Source: an uncultured Senegalimassilia sp. (GTDB taxonomy: Bacteria > Actinomycetota > Coriobacteriia > Coriobacteriales > Eggerthellaceae). Taken from it: a DNA stretch of 64,000 nucleotides. Below, piece after piece: positions 55,157-63,351 of the stretch. How positions within the stretch are numbered: position 1 is the first letter of the stretch; each line of letters begins with the position of its first letter. Under the pieces are notes generated by a model that had not been told where the DNA came from, did not search any database, and saw only the letters and a list, made by a program, of their open reading frames with translations. The stretch spans positions 33,756 to 97,755 of the forward strand of contig CAKTWI010000003.1 in assembly GCA_934630815.1 (NCBI GenBank), written 5' to 3'. Made by a program: the position numbers and the translations under genes.

Positions 55157-55288
55157 GGCCTGTAACATGCTCGTTATCAGACTGGACGGCCGCTGGCCTA
55201 TAATTTCAGCCCGCACGAGCATGAACTGAAAGTGCATTCACCGATTCACGGCGCTTGCACTCTTATACGGCAACTAGAGAGGTTTACT

Positions 55289-55438
55289 ATGGCTATCGAG
55301 GCATATTGCGTGAAATGCAAGGCAAAGAAGATCATGAAGGATCCCGTTGAGGGCGTCACGAAGAACGGCAAGCCCATCACGAAGGGCAAGTGCCCTGACT
55401 GCGGCACCACCATCTGCCGTATCGGCGCTGCAAAATAG
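55289..55438 (+). CDS. Small zinc-knuckle protein (DUF5679 type)
   Basis: This 49-residue protein starts MAIEAYCVKCKAKKIMKDP and ends TKGKCPDCGTTICRIGAAK. Two CxxC pairs (CVKC, CPDC) suggest one zinc site. The KKIMKDP...KNGKPITKGKCPDCGTTI pattern matches a small widespread actinobacterial family without assigned function (DUF5679). AGAGAGG precedes the ATG. It has its own terminator and lies after the split peptidase gene. A TATAAT at 55199-55204 may be its -10 box. Confidence 0.85.
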   Translation: MAIEAYCVKCKAKKIMKDPVEGVTKNGKPITKGKCPDCGTTICRIGAAK

Positions 55439-55455
55439 CATATCGTTTGAGCAAC

Positions 55456-55494
55456 AACCAGCAATGCCCGCCCTGCGCGGGCATTGCTGGTTTT
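55456..55494 (+). terminator. Terminator of the zinc-knuckle gene
   Basis: A 16-bp stem (aaccagcaatgcccgc and its complement) with a 5-base loop is followed by TTTT. Confidence 0.9.
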
Positions 55495-55534
55495 GAAGCG
55501 GCGGGAATGAATGACATGAAAGGAAGGGAGCGTA

Positions 55535-56881
55535 ATGGGCGGCACGCAGAAAATCGACCTGTACGAGAATTTCAAGAGCATCAATTCTATCGATGCTGAA
55601 AAGTACAAACGCTACGATGTGAAGCGCGGCCTGCGCAATGCCGACGGAACCGGCGTTTTGGCGGGTTTGACGGGTATCTCCAACGTGCATGGCTACGTCA
55701 TGTCCGATGGCGAGAAACGCGCCGACGAAGGTGAGCTGCGTCTTCGCGGGTATGACCTGTACGACCTTCTGGGTGTTGATGCGAAGGATCGTCGATTCAA
55801 CTACGAAGAAGTGTCTTATCTGCTGCTGATGGGCGAGCTTCCCACGGAGCAGCAGCTTTCCGACTATATCGCCACCATCGACGCCCAGCGCGAGCTCCCC
55901 GATGGCTTCACCGCGTCCATGATCATGCGCAACACTCCTCCCGACATCATGAACGTGCTGGCTCGAACCATCCTGCTTTTGTACGCTTATGACGAAAACG
56001 CCGAGGATCGATCCGTCCAGCACGAGATCAGCACCGCCATCTCCCTCATCTCCCGTCTCCCCCGCATCATGGTGTTGACGTACTACGCGATCCGCGCGCG
56101 CTACAACAACGAGTCCATGATCATGCATCGTTTCATCCCAGGTCAGTCCACGGCGGAGACCATTCTGTCCATGCTGCGCCCCGACAGGCAGTTCACGGCC
56201 GAGGAAGCGCGCATGCTCGACATCATGCTGTGCCTGCACGCAGAACACGGCGGCGGCAACAACTCGTCGTTCACCACGCATGTGCTGACGTCCGCCGATA
56301 CGGACGCGTACTCCACGTATGCGGCGGCCATCGGTTCTCTGAAGGGCCGCAAGCACGGTGGCGCGAATCATCAGGTTCTGGCCATGCAGAAGGAGATCAA
56401 GGACAACGTCGTCAATTGGGAGAACGATGACGAGGTTGCCGCGTATCTCGCCAAGATCGTGAACAAGCAGGCCTACGACAAGAGCGGTCTGGTTTACGGC
56501 ATGGGCCATGCGGTGTACACGCTGTCCGATCCCCGTGCCGTCATTTGCAAGCGCTTCGCCGAGAAGCTGGCTAAAGGCACTGAGTTCGAGGCGGAGTTCC
56601 GCTTGCTCGAGAAGATCGAGCGCCTGGCGCCCGAGGTGATTCTCAATGAGAAGGGCACGAGGAAGGACATGTGCGCGAACGTGGACATGTACTCCGGTTT
56701 CGTGTACTCCATGCTGGGAATCCCAGAGGATCTGTTCACCCCGCTGTTCGCCTGCGCCCGCATGTCGGGTTGGGCTGCGCATCGCTTCGAGGAGATCGTC
56801 TCGGGCAAGCGCATCATCCGCCCGGCGTACAAGTCGATCTACAGCAAGAAGCGCGCATACATTCCCATGGACGAGCGCTAA
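55535..56881 (+). CDS. gltA: Citrate synthase
   Basis: This 448-residue enzyme condenses acetyl-CoA and oxaloacetate. Catalytic features are LHAEHGGGNNSSFTTHVL (substrate His), YGMGHAVYTLSDPR (second His) and NVDMYSGFVYSMLGIP (catalytic Asp). The N-terminus is ~60 residues longer than the shortest bacterial forms, of a type common in anaerobes. A methylcitrate synthase role cannot be excluded. AAGGAAGGGAG precedes the ATG. It is one unit with a terminator and may supply 2-oxoglutarate in an incomplete cycle; no other cycle genes are nearby. Confidence 0.93.
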   Translation: MGGTQKIDLYENFKSINSIDAEKYKRYDVKRGLRNADGTGVLAGLTGISNVHGYVMSDGEKRADEGELRLRGYDLYDLLGVDAKDRRFNYEEVSYLLLMGELPTEQQLSDYIATIDAQRELPDGFTASMIMRNTPPDIMNVLARTILLLYAYDENAEDRSVQHEISTAISLISRLPRIMVLTYYAIRARYNNESMIMHRFIPGQSTAETILSMLRPDRQFTAEEARMLDIMLCLHAEHGGGNNSSFTTHVLTSADTDAYSTYAAAIGSLKGRKHGGANHQVLAMQKEIKDNVVNWENDDEVAAYLAKIVNKQAYDKSGLVYGMGHAVYTLSDPRAVICKRFAEKLAKGTEFEAEFRLLEKIERLAPEVILNEKGTRKDMCANVDMYSGFVYSMLGIPEDLFTPLFACARMSGWAAHRFEEIVSGKRIIRPAYKSIYSKKRAYIPMDER

Positions 56882-56907
56882 GCGTAAAGCAACGCCAAAC
56901 CATGTTT

Positions 56908-56935
56908 AAGCGCCCGGATCGATTCCGGGCGCTTT
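56908..56935 (+). terminator. gltA terminator
   Basis: A 10-bp stem (aagcgcccgg / ccgggcgctt) with a 7-base loop is followed by TT. Confidence 0.85.
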
Positions 56936-57020
56936 TGCGTTGTTTGGGAACGAGTAAGTAGGCGAAAGGGTTGAAGGTTACATAAAACTGAAGCATTCAA
57001 CATGCAATTGAAAAAGAAAA

Positions 57021-57038
57021 CGCCCGGGGACCCGGGCG
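57021..57038 (-). terminator. Terminator of tRNA-Ser (TGA)
   Basis: An 8-bp GC stem (cgcccggg / cccgggcg) is followed on the minus strand by TTTTCTTTTTC, 9 bases past the tRNA. Confidence 0.85.
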
Positions 57039-57047
57039 ATAGCATTC

Positions 57048-57135
57048 TGGCGGAGGAAGTAGGATTCGAACCCACGGAACCTTGCGGCTCAACAGTTTTC
57101 AAGACTGCCGCCTTCAACCACTCGGCCATTCCTCC
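57048..57135 (-). tRNA. tRNA-Ser (TGA)
   Basis: An 88-base class II tRNA with acceptor GGAGGAA, anticodon loop CTTGAAA (TGA), a long variable arm and an encoded CCA. It runs against the surrounding genes. Confidence 0.95.
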
Positions 57136-57160
57136 ATATAGCTTGGTAGGATACCATATA

Positions 57161-57673
57161 ATGATGCTTATGAATGACGAAGAATACATGCGCATGGCGC
57201 TTGAGGAGGCGCAACGCGCGGCGGCTATGGGAGAGGTCCCCATCGGCGCCGTGGTTGTGTACCACCCTATCGACAAAGCAACGCGTCGCCCCCTTGCGGA
57301 GCCTCGCGTAATCGCGCGAGCGTGCAATATCCGCGAGACGCAGCAAGATCCCGCAGGGCATGCGGAGTTCGTTGCCATGAAGATGGCGGCAGCGGAACTT
57401 GGCGTGTGGAGGCTTACGGGCTGCACGGTGTATGTGACGCTGGAGCCGTGCATCATGTGCGCTGGGCTCATGCACCAGGCTCGCGTCGACCGCTGCGTGT
57501 TCGGTGCGCCCGACCCGAAAGCGGGTGCTTTGGGCACGCTGTATTCCATTCACGAGGACAAGCGCCTCAACCATACATTCGACGTAAAGGCCGGCGTGCT
57601 GTCGGAGGAATGCGCAACCATATTGCGAGATTTCTTCAAGGCGCGTCGAAAGAAACGAACGGAGCAGCAGTGA
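57161..57673 (+). CDS. tadA: tRNA adenosine(34) deaminase
   Basis: This 170-residue zinc deaminase makes inosine at the wobble position of tRNA-Arg. It has MALEEAQRAAAMGEVPIGAVVV, the catalytic GHAEFVAMKMAA (zinc His and proton-shuttling Glu) and TLEPCIMCAGLM (zinc cysteines), then RCVFGAPDPKAGALG. Three ATG codons lie close together (57161, 57164, 57170). TATAAT overlaps the first (57157-57162), so the mRNA may begin near the start codon and be nearly leaderless. The stop overlaps ispE (TGATG). Confidence 0.93.
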   Translation: MMLMNDEEYMRMALEEAQRAAAMGEVPIGAVVVYHPIDKATRRPLAEPRVIARACNIRETQQDPAGHAEFVAMKMAAAELGVWRLTGCTVYVTLEPCIMCAGLMHQARVDRCVFGAPDPKAGALGTLYSIHEDKRLNHTFDVKAGVLSEECATILRDFFKARRKKRTEQQ

Positions 57674-58692
57674 TGCAGCAAGATGAAAAACAGAATGTTT
57701 CACGTGAAACATTGGAGGGGTCCGTGGACATGCTCGACATAGCTCGCGTTGCCCAGGACGTGGAAGCGCGCGAGTTTGCCGGTATGGGTTCGCTCAAGCT
57801 TGTCGCCCCGGCGAAGGTGAATCTGTACCTGAACGTCAAGGGCGTGCGAGACGACGGATACCACGAGGTGTCCACGACGATGCATGCGCTGATGCTGCAT
57901 GACGTGCTGCGCATGAAAATCATTCCGGGCACCGGTGAAGCGGTGAAGCTGACCACGCGCAGCTTCGAGGGGCTGGCTCCCTTGGATGTCGATCCGCAGG
58001 ACAACATCGTGGTAAAGGCCATCTTGAAGCTGGCGGAGGCGTTCGGCCGCACGCTGGGCGAAGCGGAAACGATGCGCGTGCATCTTGAGAAGCGCATTCC
58101 CGTTCAGGCCGGCCTGGGCGGCGGTTCCTCGGATGCGGCCGCAGCGCTGCTTGGCTCGGCGGTTCTGTGGGGCGAAAGCGTCTTGGATCCGCGAATCAAG
58201 GAGGTTGCCGCTCAGCTGGGCGCCGATGTGGTCTTCTTCTTGCAAGGCGGTTGCGCGCTTTACGACGGCATCGGCGAGAACTTGGTCCGTACGCTCAAAC
58301 CGATGAATGACTTCCTGGTGCTGGTGAAGCCCGAAGGCGGCGTTTCCACCGCCGAGTCGTACAAGAAGATCGACGAAGACCCCCAGCCTATTTCTGCCGA
58401 GGATGCGCAAGCGGCGGAATCGGCGGAGTATGCTATGAGCGTTCCGCTGCTGAACAACATGGCGAAGGCCAGCGAGCAGCTGAATCCGGGAATTCGCACC
58501 GTGCGCGAATGGCTGCAGGAGCAGCCGGGCGTTTGCAATGCCATGATGTCCGGCAGCGGCGCCGCGGTGTTCGCGGTATGCGATTCTTTCGCATCGGCGG
58601 CAAAGGTGGCAACCGATGCGCAGGCGAAGGGCTGGTGGGCCCGCACCACCACGTTCGGTCCCTTCAAGGCGACGCTTACCACGAATTGCTAG
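57673..58692 (+). CDS. ispE: 4-diphosphocytidyl-2-C-methyl-D-erythritol kinase
   Basis: This 339-residue GHMP kinase acts in the MEP isoprenoid pathway. It has LVAPAKVNLYLNVKGVRDDGYHE, the ATP loop VQAGLGGGSSDAAAALL, and MMSGSGAAVFAVCD. The family usually starts at about the LVAPAK motif, so the first 40 residues are extra. The ATG at 57673 shares one base with the tadA stop and has GGAG eight bases upstream. A GTG at 57724 with GGAGGGG upstream is the main alternative. parS site 11 lies in this stretch and encodes VSRET if the longer form is made. An insertion-like acidic loop (PQPISAEDAQAAESAEY) occurs near residue 240. Confidence 0.93.
   Translation: MQQDEKQNVSRETLEGSVDMLDIARVAQDVEAREFAGMGSLKLVAPAKVNLYLNVKGVRDDGYHEVSTTMHALMLHDVLRMKIIPGTGEAVKLTTRSFEGLAPLDVDPQDNIVVKAILKLAEAFGRTLGEAETMRVHLEKRIPVQAGLGGGSSDAAAALLGSAVLWGESVLDPRIKEVAAQLGADVVFFLQGGCALYDGIGENLVRTLKPMNDFLVLVKPEGGVSTAESYKKIDEDPQPISAEDAQAAESAEYAMSVPLLNNMAKASEQLNPGIRTVREWLQEQPGVCNAMMSGSGAAVFAVCDSFASAAKVATDAQAKGWWARTTTFGPFKATLTTNC
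57696..57711. other. parS: parS site 11 (near the ispE start)
   Basis: Perfect TGTTTCACGTGAAACA with two extra paired bases on each side, within or just before the ispE coding sequence. Confidence 0.95.
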
Positions 58693-58868
58693 ACAAACCC
58701 CGCAGGGCGGAGGATTCCAGCATGGCGATGTCGTTTATGCTGTATCCAGGGTCGGAGCATTCCGTTTTGGGAGGGCGCCTTGACCTTATAAGGGTTCGGA
58801 CTGCGATTTGCAGAGAACCGAGATCTTCAAGGTCGCGTAATGCAGGCAACCGGTAGAAGGAGGAAGCC

Positions 58869-59420
58869 ATGACAGCGGTAATCATCCTTGTCACGATAGC
58901 GGTAGTGCTCATCGCGTTCATCATCGCGCTCTATAACAAGCTGGTGAAGCTTCGCAACATGGTGGACAACGCTTGGGCGCAGATCGATGTGCAGCTTCAG
59001 AGGCGTTTGGACCTTATCCCGAACGTGGTGGAAACTGTGAAGGGTTACGCGCAACACGAGAGCGCTACGTTGGACGCGGTGACGCAGGCTCGCGCGGCAG
59101 TGGCGAACGCGAGCACTCCCGAGGGCCGTATGGGGGCTAACAATCACCTCACCGAGACTTTGAAAAGCTTGTTCGCGGTGGCTGAGGCGTATCCCGACCT
59201 GAAGGCGAACGCCAACTTCCAGCAATTGCAGGCTGAGTTGTCGAGCACCGAGGACAAGATCAGCTACATGCGCCAGAGCTTCAACGACACGGTGATGAAG
59301 TACAACACCGCCATCCAGACGTTCCCGGCTGTGCTCTTTGCGGGCATGATGGGATTCAAGGAGCGTCCGAGCTTTGCCGCTGAGGAGGGCGCCTCCACTG
59401 CACCGAAGGTGACGTTCTAG
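58869..59420 (+). CDS. lemA: LemA family membrane protein
   Basis: This 183-residue protein has one N-terminal span (VIILVTIAVVLIAFIIALYN). The conserved LemA body follows: LVKLRNMVDNAWAQIDVQLQRRLDLIPNVVETVKGYAQHE, then NFQQLQAELSSTEDKISYMRQSFNDTVMKYNTAI. The body is a helical bundle, with the N-terminus outside. Function is not established. LemA genes often sit with a DUF2207 gene, as here. AGAAGGAGG precedes the ATG. The next membrane gene begins one base after its stop. Confidence 0.92.
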   Translation: MTAVIILVTIAVVLIAFIIALYNKLVKLRNMVDNAWAQIDVQLQRRLDLIPNVVETVKGYAQHESATLDAVTQARAAVANASTPEGRMGANNHLTETLKSLFAVAEAYPDLKANANFQQLQAELSSTEDKISYMRQSFNDTVMKYNTAIQTFPAVLFAGMMGFKERPSFAAEEGASTAPKVTF

Positions 59421-59421
59421 C

Positions 59422-59781
59422 ATGGTCGCAAGGCTGACGCGCATCATACCGTTGTTACTGTTGCTGGCTTTCGTGGCTGGCGTGGTATACGTGGTTGCAG
59501 CATGGCGTTATTCGCCGGCACGGGCGAAGGAGATCCTTATCAAGGCCTTTACCGTGTTGAACGTGGCGCTGACGGCGTTCTTCGGCTTGGCAAGCCTATA
59601 TGCGCTGTCGGAGAGCAACGGCGATGTGCTGGATTTAACGCTCTCGTTCATGGTCACGGCGTTGGTGGCGCTGGGAATCACGCGGATATGCCGAGCCGTG
59701 TTCCTGAAGCACAACCCCTCGTATCGGATGAAGCCGATGAAGGCGAAGCGTTTGCGACGCTGGCCCTGGGGAAGAAGATAG
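59422..59781 (+). CDS. Small membrane protein of unknown function
   Basis: This 119-residue protein has three likely spans (LLLLLAFVAGVVYVVAAW, VALTAFFGLASLYAL and LSFMVTALVALGI) and a basic C-terminus (KRLRRWPWGRR). I do not recognise it. It begins one base after lemA, so it is probably translated with it. A terminator follows, so lemA and this gene form a two-gene unit before the tRNA-Ser and the DUF2207 gene. Confidence 0.75.
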   Translation: MVARLTRIIPLLLLLAFVAGVVYVVAAWRYSPARAKEILIKAFTVLNVALTAFFGLASLYALSESNGDVLDLTLSFMVTALVALGITRICRAVFLKHNPSYRMKPMKAKRLRRWPWGRR

Positions 59782-59786
59782 ATTGC

Positions 59787-59818
59787 GAAGGCGCCCAGTC
59801 TCGGACGCCTTCTTTTTT
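59787..59818 (+). terminator. lemA-unit terminator
   Basis: gaaggcg / cgccttc stem, then six T, 5 bases past the stop. Confidence 0.85.
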
Positions 59819-60045
59819 GGTGCGGGAAGGCATTGGGGATACGGTTCTCGAAAGAGTGGGATAGCATCTCTCAAAGCCTAAGCCGTTGAGGTGGTTTCTT
59901 GCGTAAGGTGTCGCCTGTAGGCGTTCTTGTTTGAATTCCCTGCATTGCTCACGACCGCCTACGAAGTTTAGAAAGTTGTGGCAAAGGGCTGGTTGTGGGC
60001 TTGTAGAATGTGGCGTCGATACAGGTGATGCCAGGGTATAAAAAA

Positions 60046-60077
60046 CGAACCCCATCAGGATTGCCTGATGGGGTTCG
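60046..60077 (-). terminator. Terminator of tRNA-Ser (GCT)
   Basis: A 14-bp stem (cgaaccccatcagg / cctgatggggttcg) with a 4-base loop. The minus strand continues TTTTTTATAC. Confidence 0.9.
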
Positions 60078-60090
60078 CGTAAGTATCCGG

Positions 60091-60181
60091 TGGCGGAGAA
60101 GTAGGGATTCGAACCCTAGATGCCCTTGTGGGGCATACTCACTTAGCAGGCGAGCACCTTCGGCCTCTCGGTCACTTCTCC
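60091..60181 (-). tRNA. tRNA-Ser (GCT)
   Basis: A 91-base class II tRNA with acceptor GGAGAAG, anticodon loop CTGCTAA (GCT), a long variable arm and an encoded CCA. It is the fourth serine isoacceptor in the window. Confidence 0.95.
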
Positions 60182-60246
60182 ACGCTATAATAGGTGCGGG
60201 TAGATATAATACCTTGACTGTCGGAAACTTGCAAGGAGCATTCTCG

Positions 60247-62250
60247 ATGCAATACACAAGGACACCTCATTTCCCAGGCAGCCAGCGGGATGGTGCGCGT
60301 CGCCGCGTCGCATGGCTGATTGCGGCCGCTTTAGTGGTCGTTGCTTGCACTTGCGCGCTGGCGGCTTTGCCCGGCAAGGCCTACGCGAAGTCGTACACCA
60401 TGCCGCAAGTGGATATCCAAGCTCAGCTTGAAACCGACGGAACGCTTCACGTGGTTGAGCAGCGTACGTTTGATTTCGACGGCTCGTTCTCAGCCGTATG
60501 GTGGACGCTGAACCTGCTGCCCACGAATGCGAAGTTCACCGTGAACGGCGTTCGCATGATGAGCGTTGACGGGTCAAACGACGCCGAAGGGTCCATGTCG
60601 GCGATGCCCGAGGTGCCCTTCGAGCTGAAATGGCGTGAGGAAGGTGGCCCGGGAAAGGATTCGTATTCCGTCGATAGCCCGAAGAACACCGTGTACGTAT
60701 TCTTCGGATCCCAGCCCCAGCGTGTGGTCGTGGAGCTCGACTACACCATCACCAACATGGCGCAGGTCTACGATGACGTCTCTGAGGTGTACTGGCAGTA
60801 TCTAGGCTCCGCCTGGGCGGTTCCTTCCGAGAACGTGACGGCTACGCTTCAGCTTCCCCTTCCCCAGGGCGTTACGGTCGATCCCGGCGAGAACGTGCGT
60901 GCGTGGGGCCATGGCCCGCTGAGCGGCAACGTTTCCATTAATGCCGATGGATCGGTCACGTGCACGGTTCCCCGTGTGGAATCCGGCGAATATGCCGAGA
61001 TGCGCGTGTGCATCCCCTCCAAGTGGTTGACGAACGTGTCGCTGAGCACGCAGCGTCTGCATGCCGGCGAGCAGCGCCTGGACACGGTCCTGAAGGAGGA
61101 GAAGGCCTGGGCGGATACGGCGAACAGCAAGCGCATGATGTCGCTGGCGTTCTCCGTGGCATGCGTTGCCGTGTGCGTTGCGGTCTTGATTTGGGCCATC
61201 GTCATGTTCTTCCGTCACGGCAAAGAGCACAAGCCGGACTTCACGGAGCAGTATTGGCGCGACGTGCCGCGCCAAGGCATGCACCCAGCCGTTATCGGCC
61301 GCCTGTGGCGTTGGAACAGGGAAAGCACCGACGATCTTACAGCAACGATCATGCATCTGGCGCAGACGGGAGCCGTGCGTATTGATTCCGGTTCGTATAT
61401 GGCACCGAAGAAGCATGGCGGCATGAAGACCGTGAACGACTTCTATATCACGAAGCTGGTGGAAGCCGATGCCGTGAGCGACCCGATCGACAGGGCGACG
61501 TTCAATCTGCTGTTCGACAGGGTGGCGTCAGGTCAGAACTCGCTATGGTTCGGCAGCATCAAGAAGTATGGCGAAGACCATTCGGAGCAGCTGGTAAACG
61601 CGGTGAAGAGTTGGCAAGGTGTGCTGACCGCGGAGACTGATAAGCACGGCTTCTTCGAGGAGAAGGGCAATAACCTGCGCGGATGGACGTGGACGATCGC
61701 TGTTGCGTTGCTCGTTATCGCCATGGTGATCTGGTTCATGTCCGACAACATGATGCCGATGATGTGCGCCGTCCCGACCGCTGCGGCCTTGGCGTTCATC
61801 GGCAACAACATGACGCGACGCAGCATCGACGGCAACAACCTGGTTGCGCACTGCAAGGCGTTGCGCAATTGGCTGCGCGACTTCAGCTCGCTTGAGGAGC
61901 GCCCGCCCGCCGATGTGAAGGTGTGGGGCGAGTTCATGGTGTACGCGTATCTGTTCGGCGTTGCGAAGCAGGCAATCGAGCAGCTTCGCAAGACGCAGCC
62001 CCAGCTGTTCGCGGTCGACCAGACGTACGGAGATACCTATGTGCCCTGGTGGGGTTGGTACACCTCCTATGAGAGCGGCGCGAACGCCGGGATGCCTGAT
62101 GTGGGAAGCTTCCTTTCCTCGTCGTTCAACCAAGCTGTGAAGACCGCTAACGAGGCGATTCAAGCCGAATCGAGCGGCAGCGGAAGCGGCGACGGATTCT
62201 CCAGCGGCGGTGGTGGCGGCTTCGGCGGTGGCGGCGGCGGAGCTCGCTAG
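60247..62250 (+). CDS. DUF2207 family membrane protein with glycine-rich tail
   Basis: This 667-residue protein has a signal peptide (VAWLIAAALVVVACTCALAAL, cleavage likely after AYA). A DUF2207-like beta-rich extracellular domain follows: VDIQAQLETDGTLHVVEQRTFDFDGSF and ELDYTITNMAQVYDDVSEVYWQYLG. A span near residue 300 (LAFSVACVAVCVAVLIWAIVMFF) precedes a cytoplasmic part and two further spans (WTIAVALLVIAMVIWFM and MMPMMCAVPTAAALAFIGN). The C-terminus is a Gly/Ser run ending GGGGGGAR. Its function is unknown. AAGGAG lies eight bases before the ATG at 60247. It is separated from lemA by a tRNA on the other strand. Confidence 0.88.
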   Translation: MQYTRTPHFPGSQRDGARRRVAWLIAAALVVVACTCALAALPGKAYAKSYTMPQVDIQAQLETDGTLHVVEQRTFDFDGSFSAVWWTLNLLPTNAKFTVNGVRMMSVDGSNDAEGSMSAMPEVPFELKWREEGGPGKDSYSVDSPKNTVYVFFGSQPQRVVVELDYTITNMAQVYDDVSEVYWQYLGSAWAVPSENVTATLQLPLPQGVTVDPGENVRAWGHGPLSGNVSINADGSVTCTVPRVESGEYAEMRVCIPSKWLTNVSLSTQRLHAGEQRLDTVLKEEKAWADTANSKRMMSLAFSVACVAVCVAVLIWAIVMFFRHGKEHKPDFTEQYWRDVPRQGMHPAVIGRLWRWNRESTDDLTATIMHLAQTGAVRIDSGSYMAPKKHGGMKTVNDFYITKLVEADAVSDPIDRATFNLLFDRVASGQNSLWFGSIKKYGEDHSEQLVNAVKSWQGVLTAETDKHGFFEEKGNNLRGWTWTIAVALLVIAMVIWFMSDNMMPMMCAVPTAAALAFIGNNMTRRSIDGNNLVAHCKALRNWLRDFSSLEERPPADVKVWGEFMVYAYLFGVAKQAIEQLRKTQPQLFAVDQTYGDTYVPWWGWYTSYESGANAGMPDVGSFLSSSFNQAVKTANEAIQAESSGSGSGDGFSSGGGGGFGGGGGGAR

Positions 62251-62264
62251 TCGTTGAGAAAGTG

Positions 62265-62314
62265 AAACGCCGATCTGCGTCGCTTTGTGCGGCTGCAGGT
62301 TGGCGTTTCTTTAT
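62265..62314 (+). terminator. Terminator of the DUF2207 gene
   Basis: aaacgcc / ggcgttt with an inner ctgc / gcag stem, followed by CTTTATG. It starts 15 bases past the stop. Confidence 0.7.
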
Positions 62315-62357
62315 GCCCCTGGTAGCGGGTTGTGATAGAAGGCAAAGGGAAGGGTGT

Positions 62358-63269
62358 ATGAAGAAGGAATTGCCCGCTTGGGCGTATAAGGTTGCCATCG
62401 TGGTGGCAACCATCATCTGGGGCTATAGCTTCGTGTCCATGAAGGGCGTTGTGGCGGTTATCCCGCCGGCGTGGCTGCTAGGGTTCCGATTCCTGTTCGC
62501 GGGTATCGTGCTGACCGCTATCCTTTGGAAGCGTGTTCGCAAGGCGTTCAGCGGCAAGATGGTGCTTGCCGGCACGGTGCTCGGTCTTGCCGATTTCCTG
62601 GCGTTCTGGACGCAAACCGTTGGTCTGGAGCACACGACACCAGGCATCAACGCGTTTCTGACGGCGACGTATTGCGTGATCGTCCCCTTCTTGTGGTGGA
62701 TCGTGGCCCACAGGCGCCCAACGGTGTTCAATATCGGAGCCGCCGTGCTTGCCTTGGTGGGCATTTGGCTCGTGTCGGTCCAGTCGGGCGGCATGACCAT
62801 GGGATTCGGCGAGGTTATGACGCTGCTGTGCGCGGTCTTGTTCGCCGTGCATATGGTGCTGGTTTCGAAGCTCTCCCGCTTCCATGACGTGCTGGCCCTG
62901 ACGGCGGTGCAGTTCGTCGCTGAAGGTTGTATGGGCTTGCTGTCGGGAGCGGCTTTTGAGACGTTCCCAGGGTTCGCGGCCTTCACGCCCGACATCATCG
63001 GCCAGCTGCTGTTCCTGTCCATCTTCGCTTCCATTGTGGCGTTCGGTATCCAGAATGTGGCGCTGGCGCACATCCCTCCTGCGCAGGCATCGCTGTTCTT
63101 GAGCCTAGAATCGGTGTTCGGCGTGCTGTTCAGCGTGGTGCTGTACGGCGAGCAACTAAGCCTGCGTTTGCTGGTTGGCTTCGCCTTGATCTTCGTGGCC
63201 ATCATCATCAGCGAGACGTTTCCGTTGAAGCGCAAACAGCCTGATGGCGCCGTTGGGGAGGCTATATAA
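62358..63269 (+). CDS. EamA-type (DMT superfamily) transporter
   Basis: This 303-residue protein has ten likely spans in two repeated five-span halves. The first half starts YKVAIVVATIIWGYSFVSMKG, the typical EamA start, with AFWTQTVGLEHTTPGINAFL; the second half has VALAHIPPAQASLFLSLESVFGVLFS. EamA carriers export amino acids or other small metabolites; substrate cannot be told here. I chose the ATG at 62358 (AGGGAAGGGTGT upstream) since an earlier in-frame start would translate the terminator. Confidence 0.9.
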   Translation: MKKELPAWAYKVAIVVATIIWGYSFVSMKGVVAVIPPAWLLGFRFLFAGIVLTAILWKRVRKAFSGKMVLAGTVLGLADFLAFWTQTVGLEHTTPGINAFLTATYCVIVPFLWWIVAHRRPTVFNIGAAVLALVGIWLVSVQSGGMTMGFGEVMTLLCAVLFAVHMVLVSKLSRFHDVLALTAVQFVAEGCMGLLSGAAFETFPGFAAFTPDIIGQLLFLSIFASIVAFGIQNVALAHIPPAQASLFLSLESVFGVLFSVVLYGEQLSLRLLVGFALIFVAIIISETFPLKRKQPDGAVGEAI

Positions 63270-63308
63270 GAACAGCTTGTTACCGTTGTCTTGACGCATG
63301 AGCAGGCA

Positions 63309-63317
63309 TGATACAAT
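63309..63317 (+). promoter_or_regulatory. Extended -10 element of aroK
   Basis: TGATACAAT, a TGn-extended -10 box, 35 bases before the aroK start. TTGACG at 63291-63296 is a possible -35 but the spacer is only 15 bases. Confidence 0.5.
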
Positions 63318-63351
63318 TCGAACGTACATGACCGATCAAGGAGGGCTTACC

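Larger units (their letters stand above)
59782..60090. other. Gap between the lemA unit and tRNA-Ser (GCT)
   Basis: It holds two terminators (59787-59818 plus, 60046-60077 minus). The middle shows no gene. Confidence 0.5.

Noticed and set aside
51782-55237. A 1151-codon minus-strand open frame antisense to the split peptidase gene
   Set aside because: It mirrors the repetitive Gln/Ala/Pro codons. The plus-strand protein has M28 motifs and a ribosome site.
58722-58856. A 44-codon frame (MAMSFMLYPGSEHSV) with a good GGAGG upstream, between ispE and lemA
   Set aside because: The ribosome site is good, but length and composition give no support. It could be a leader peptide; conservation would decide.
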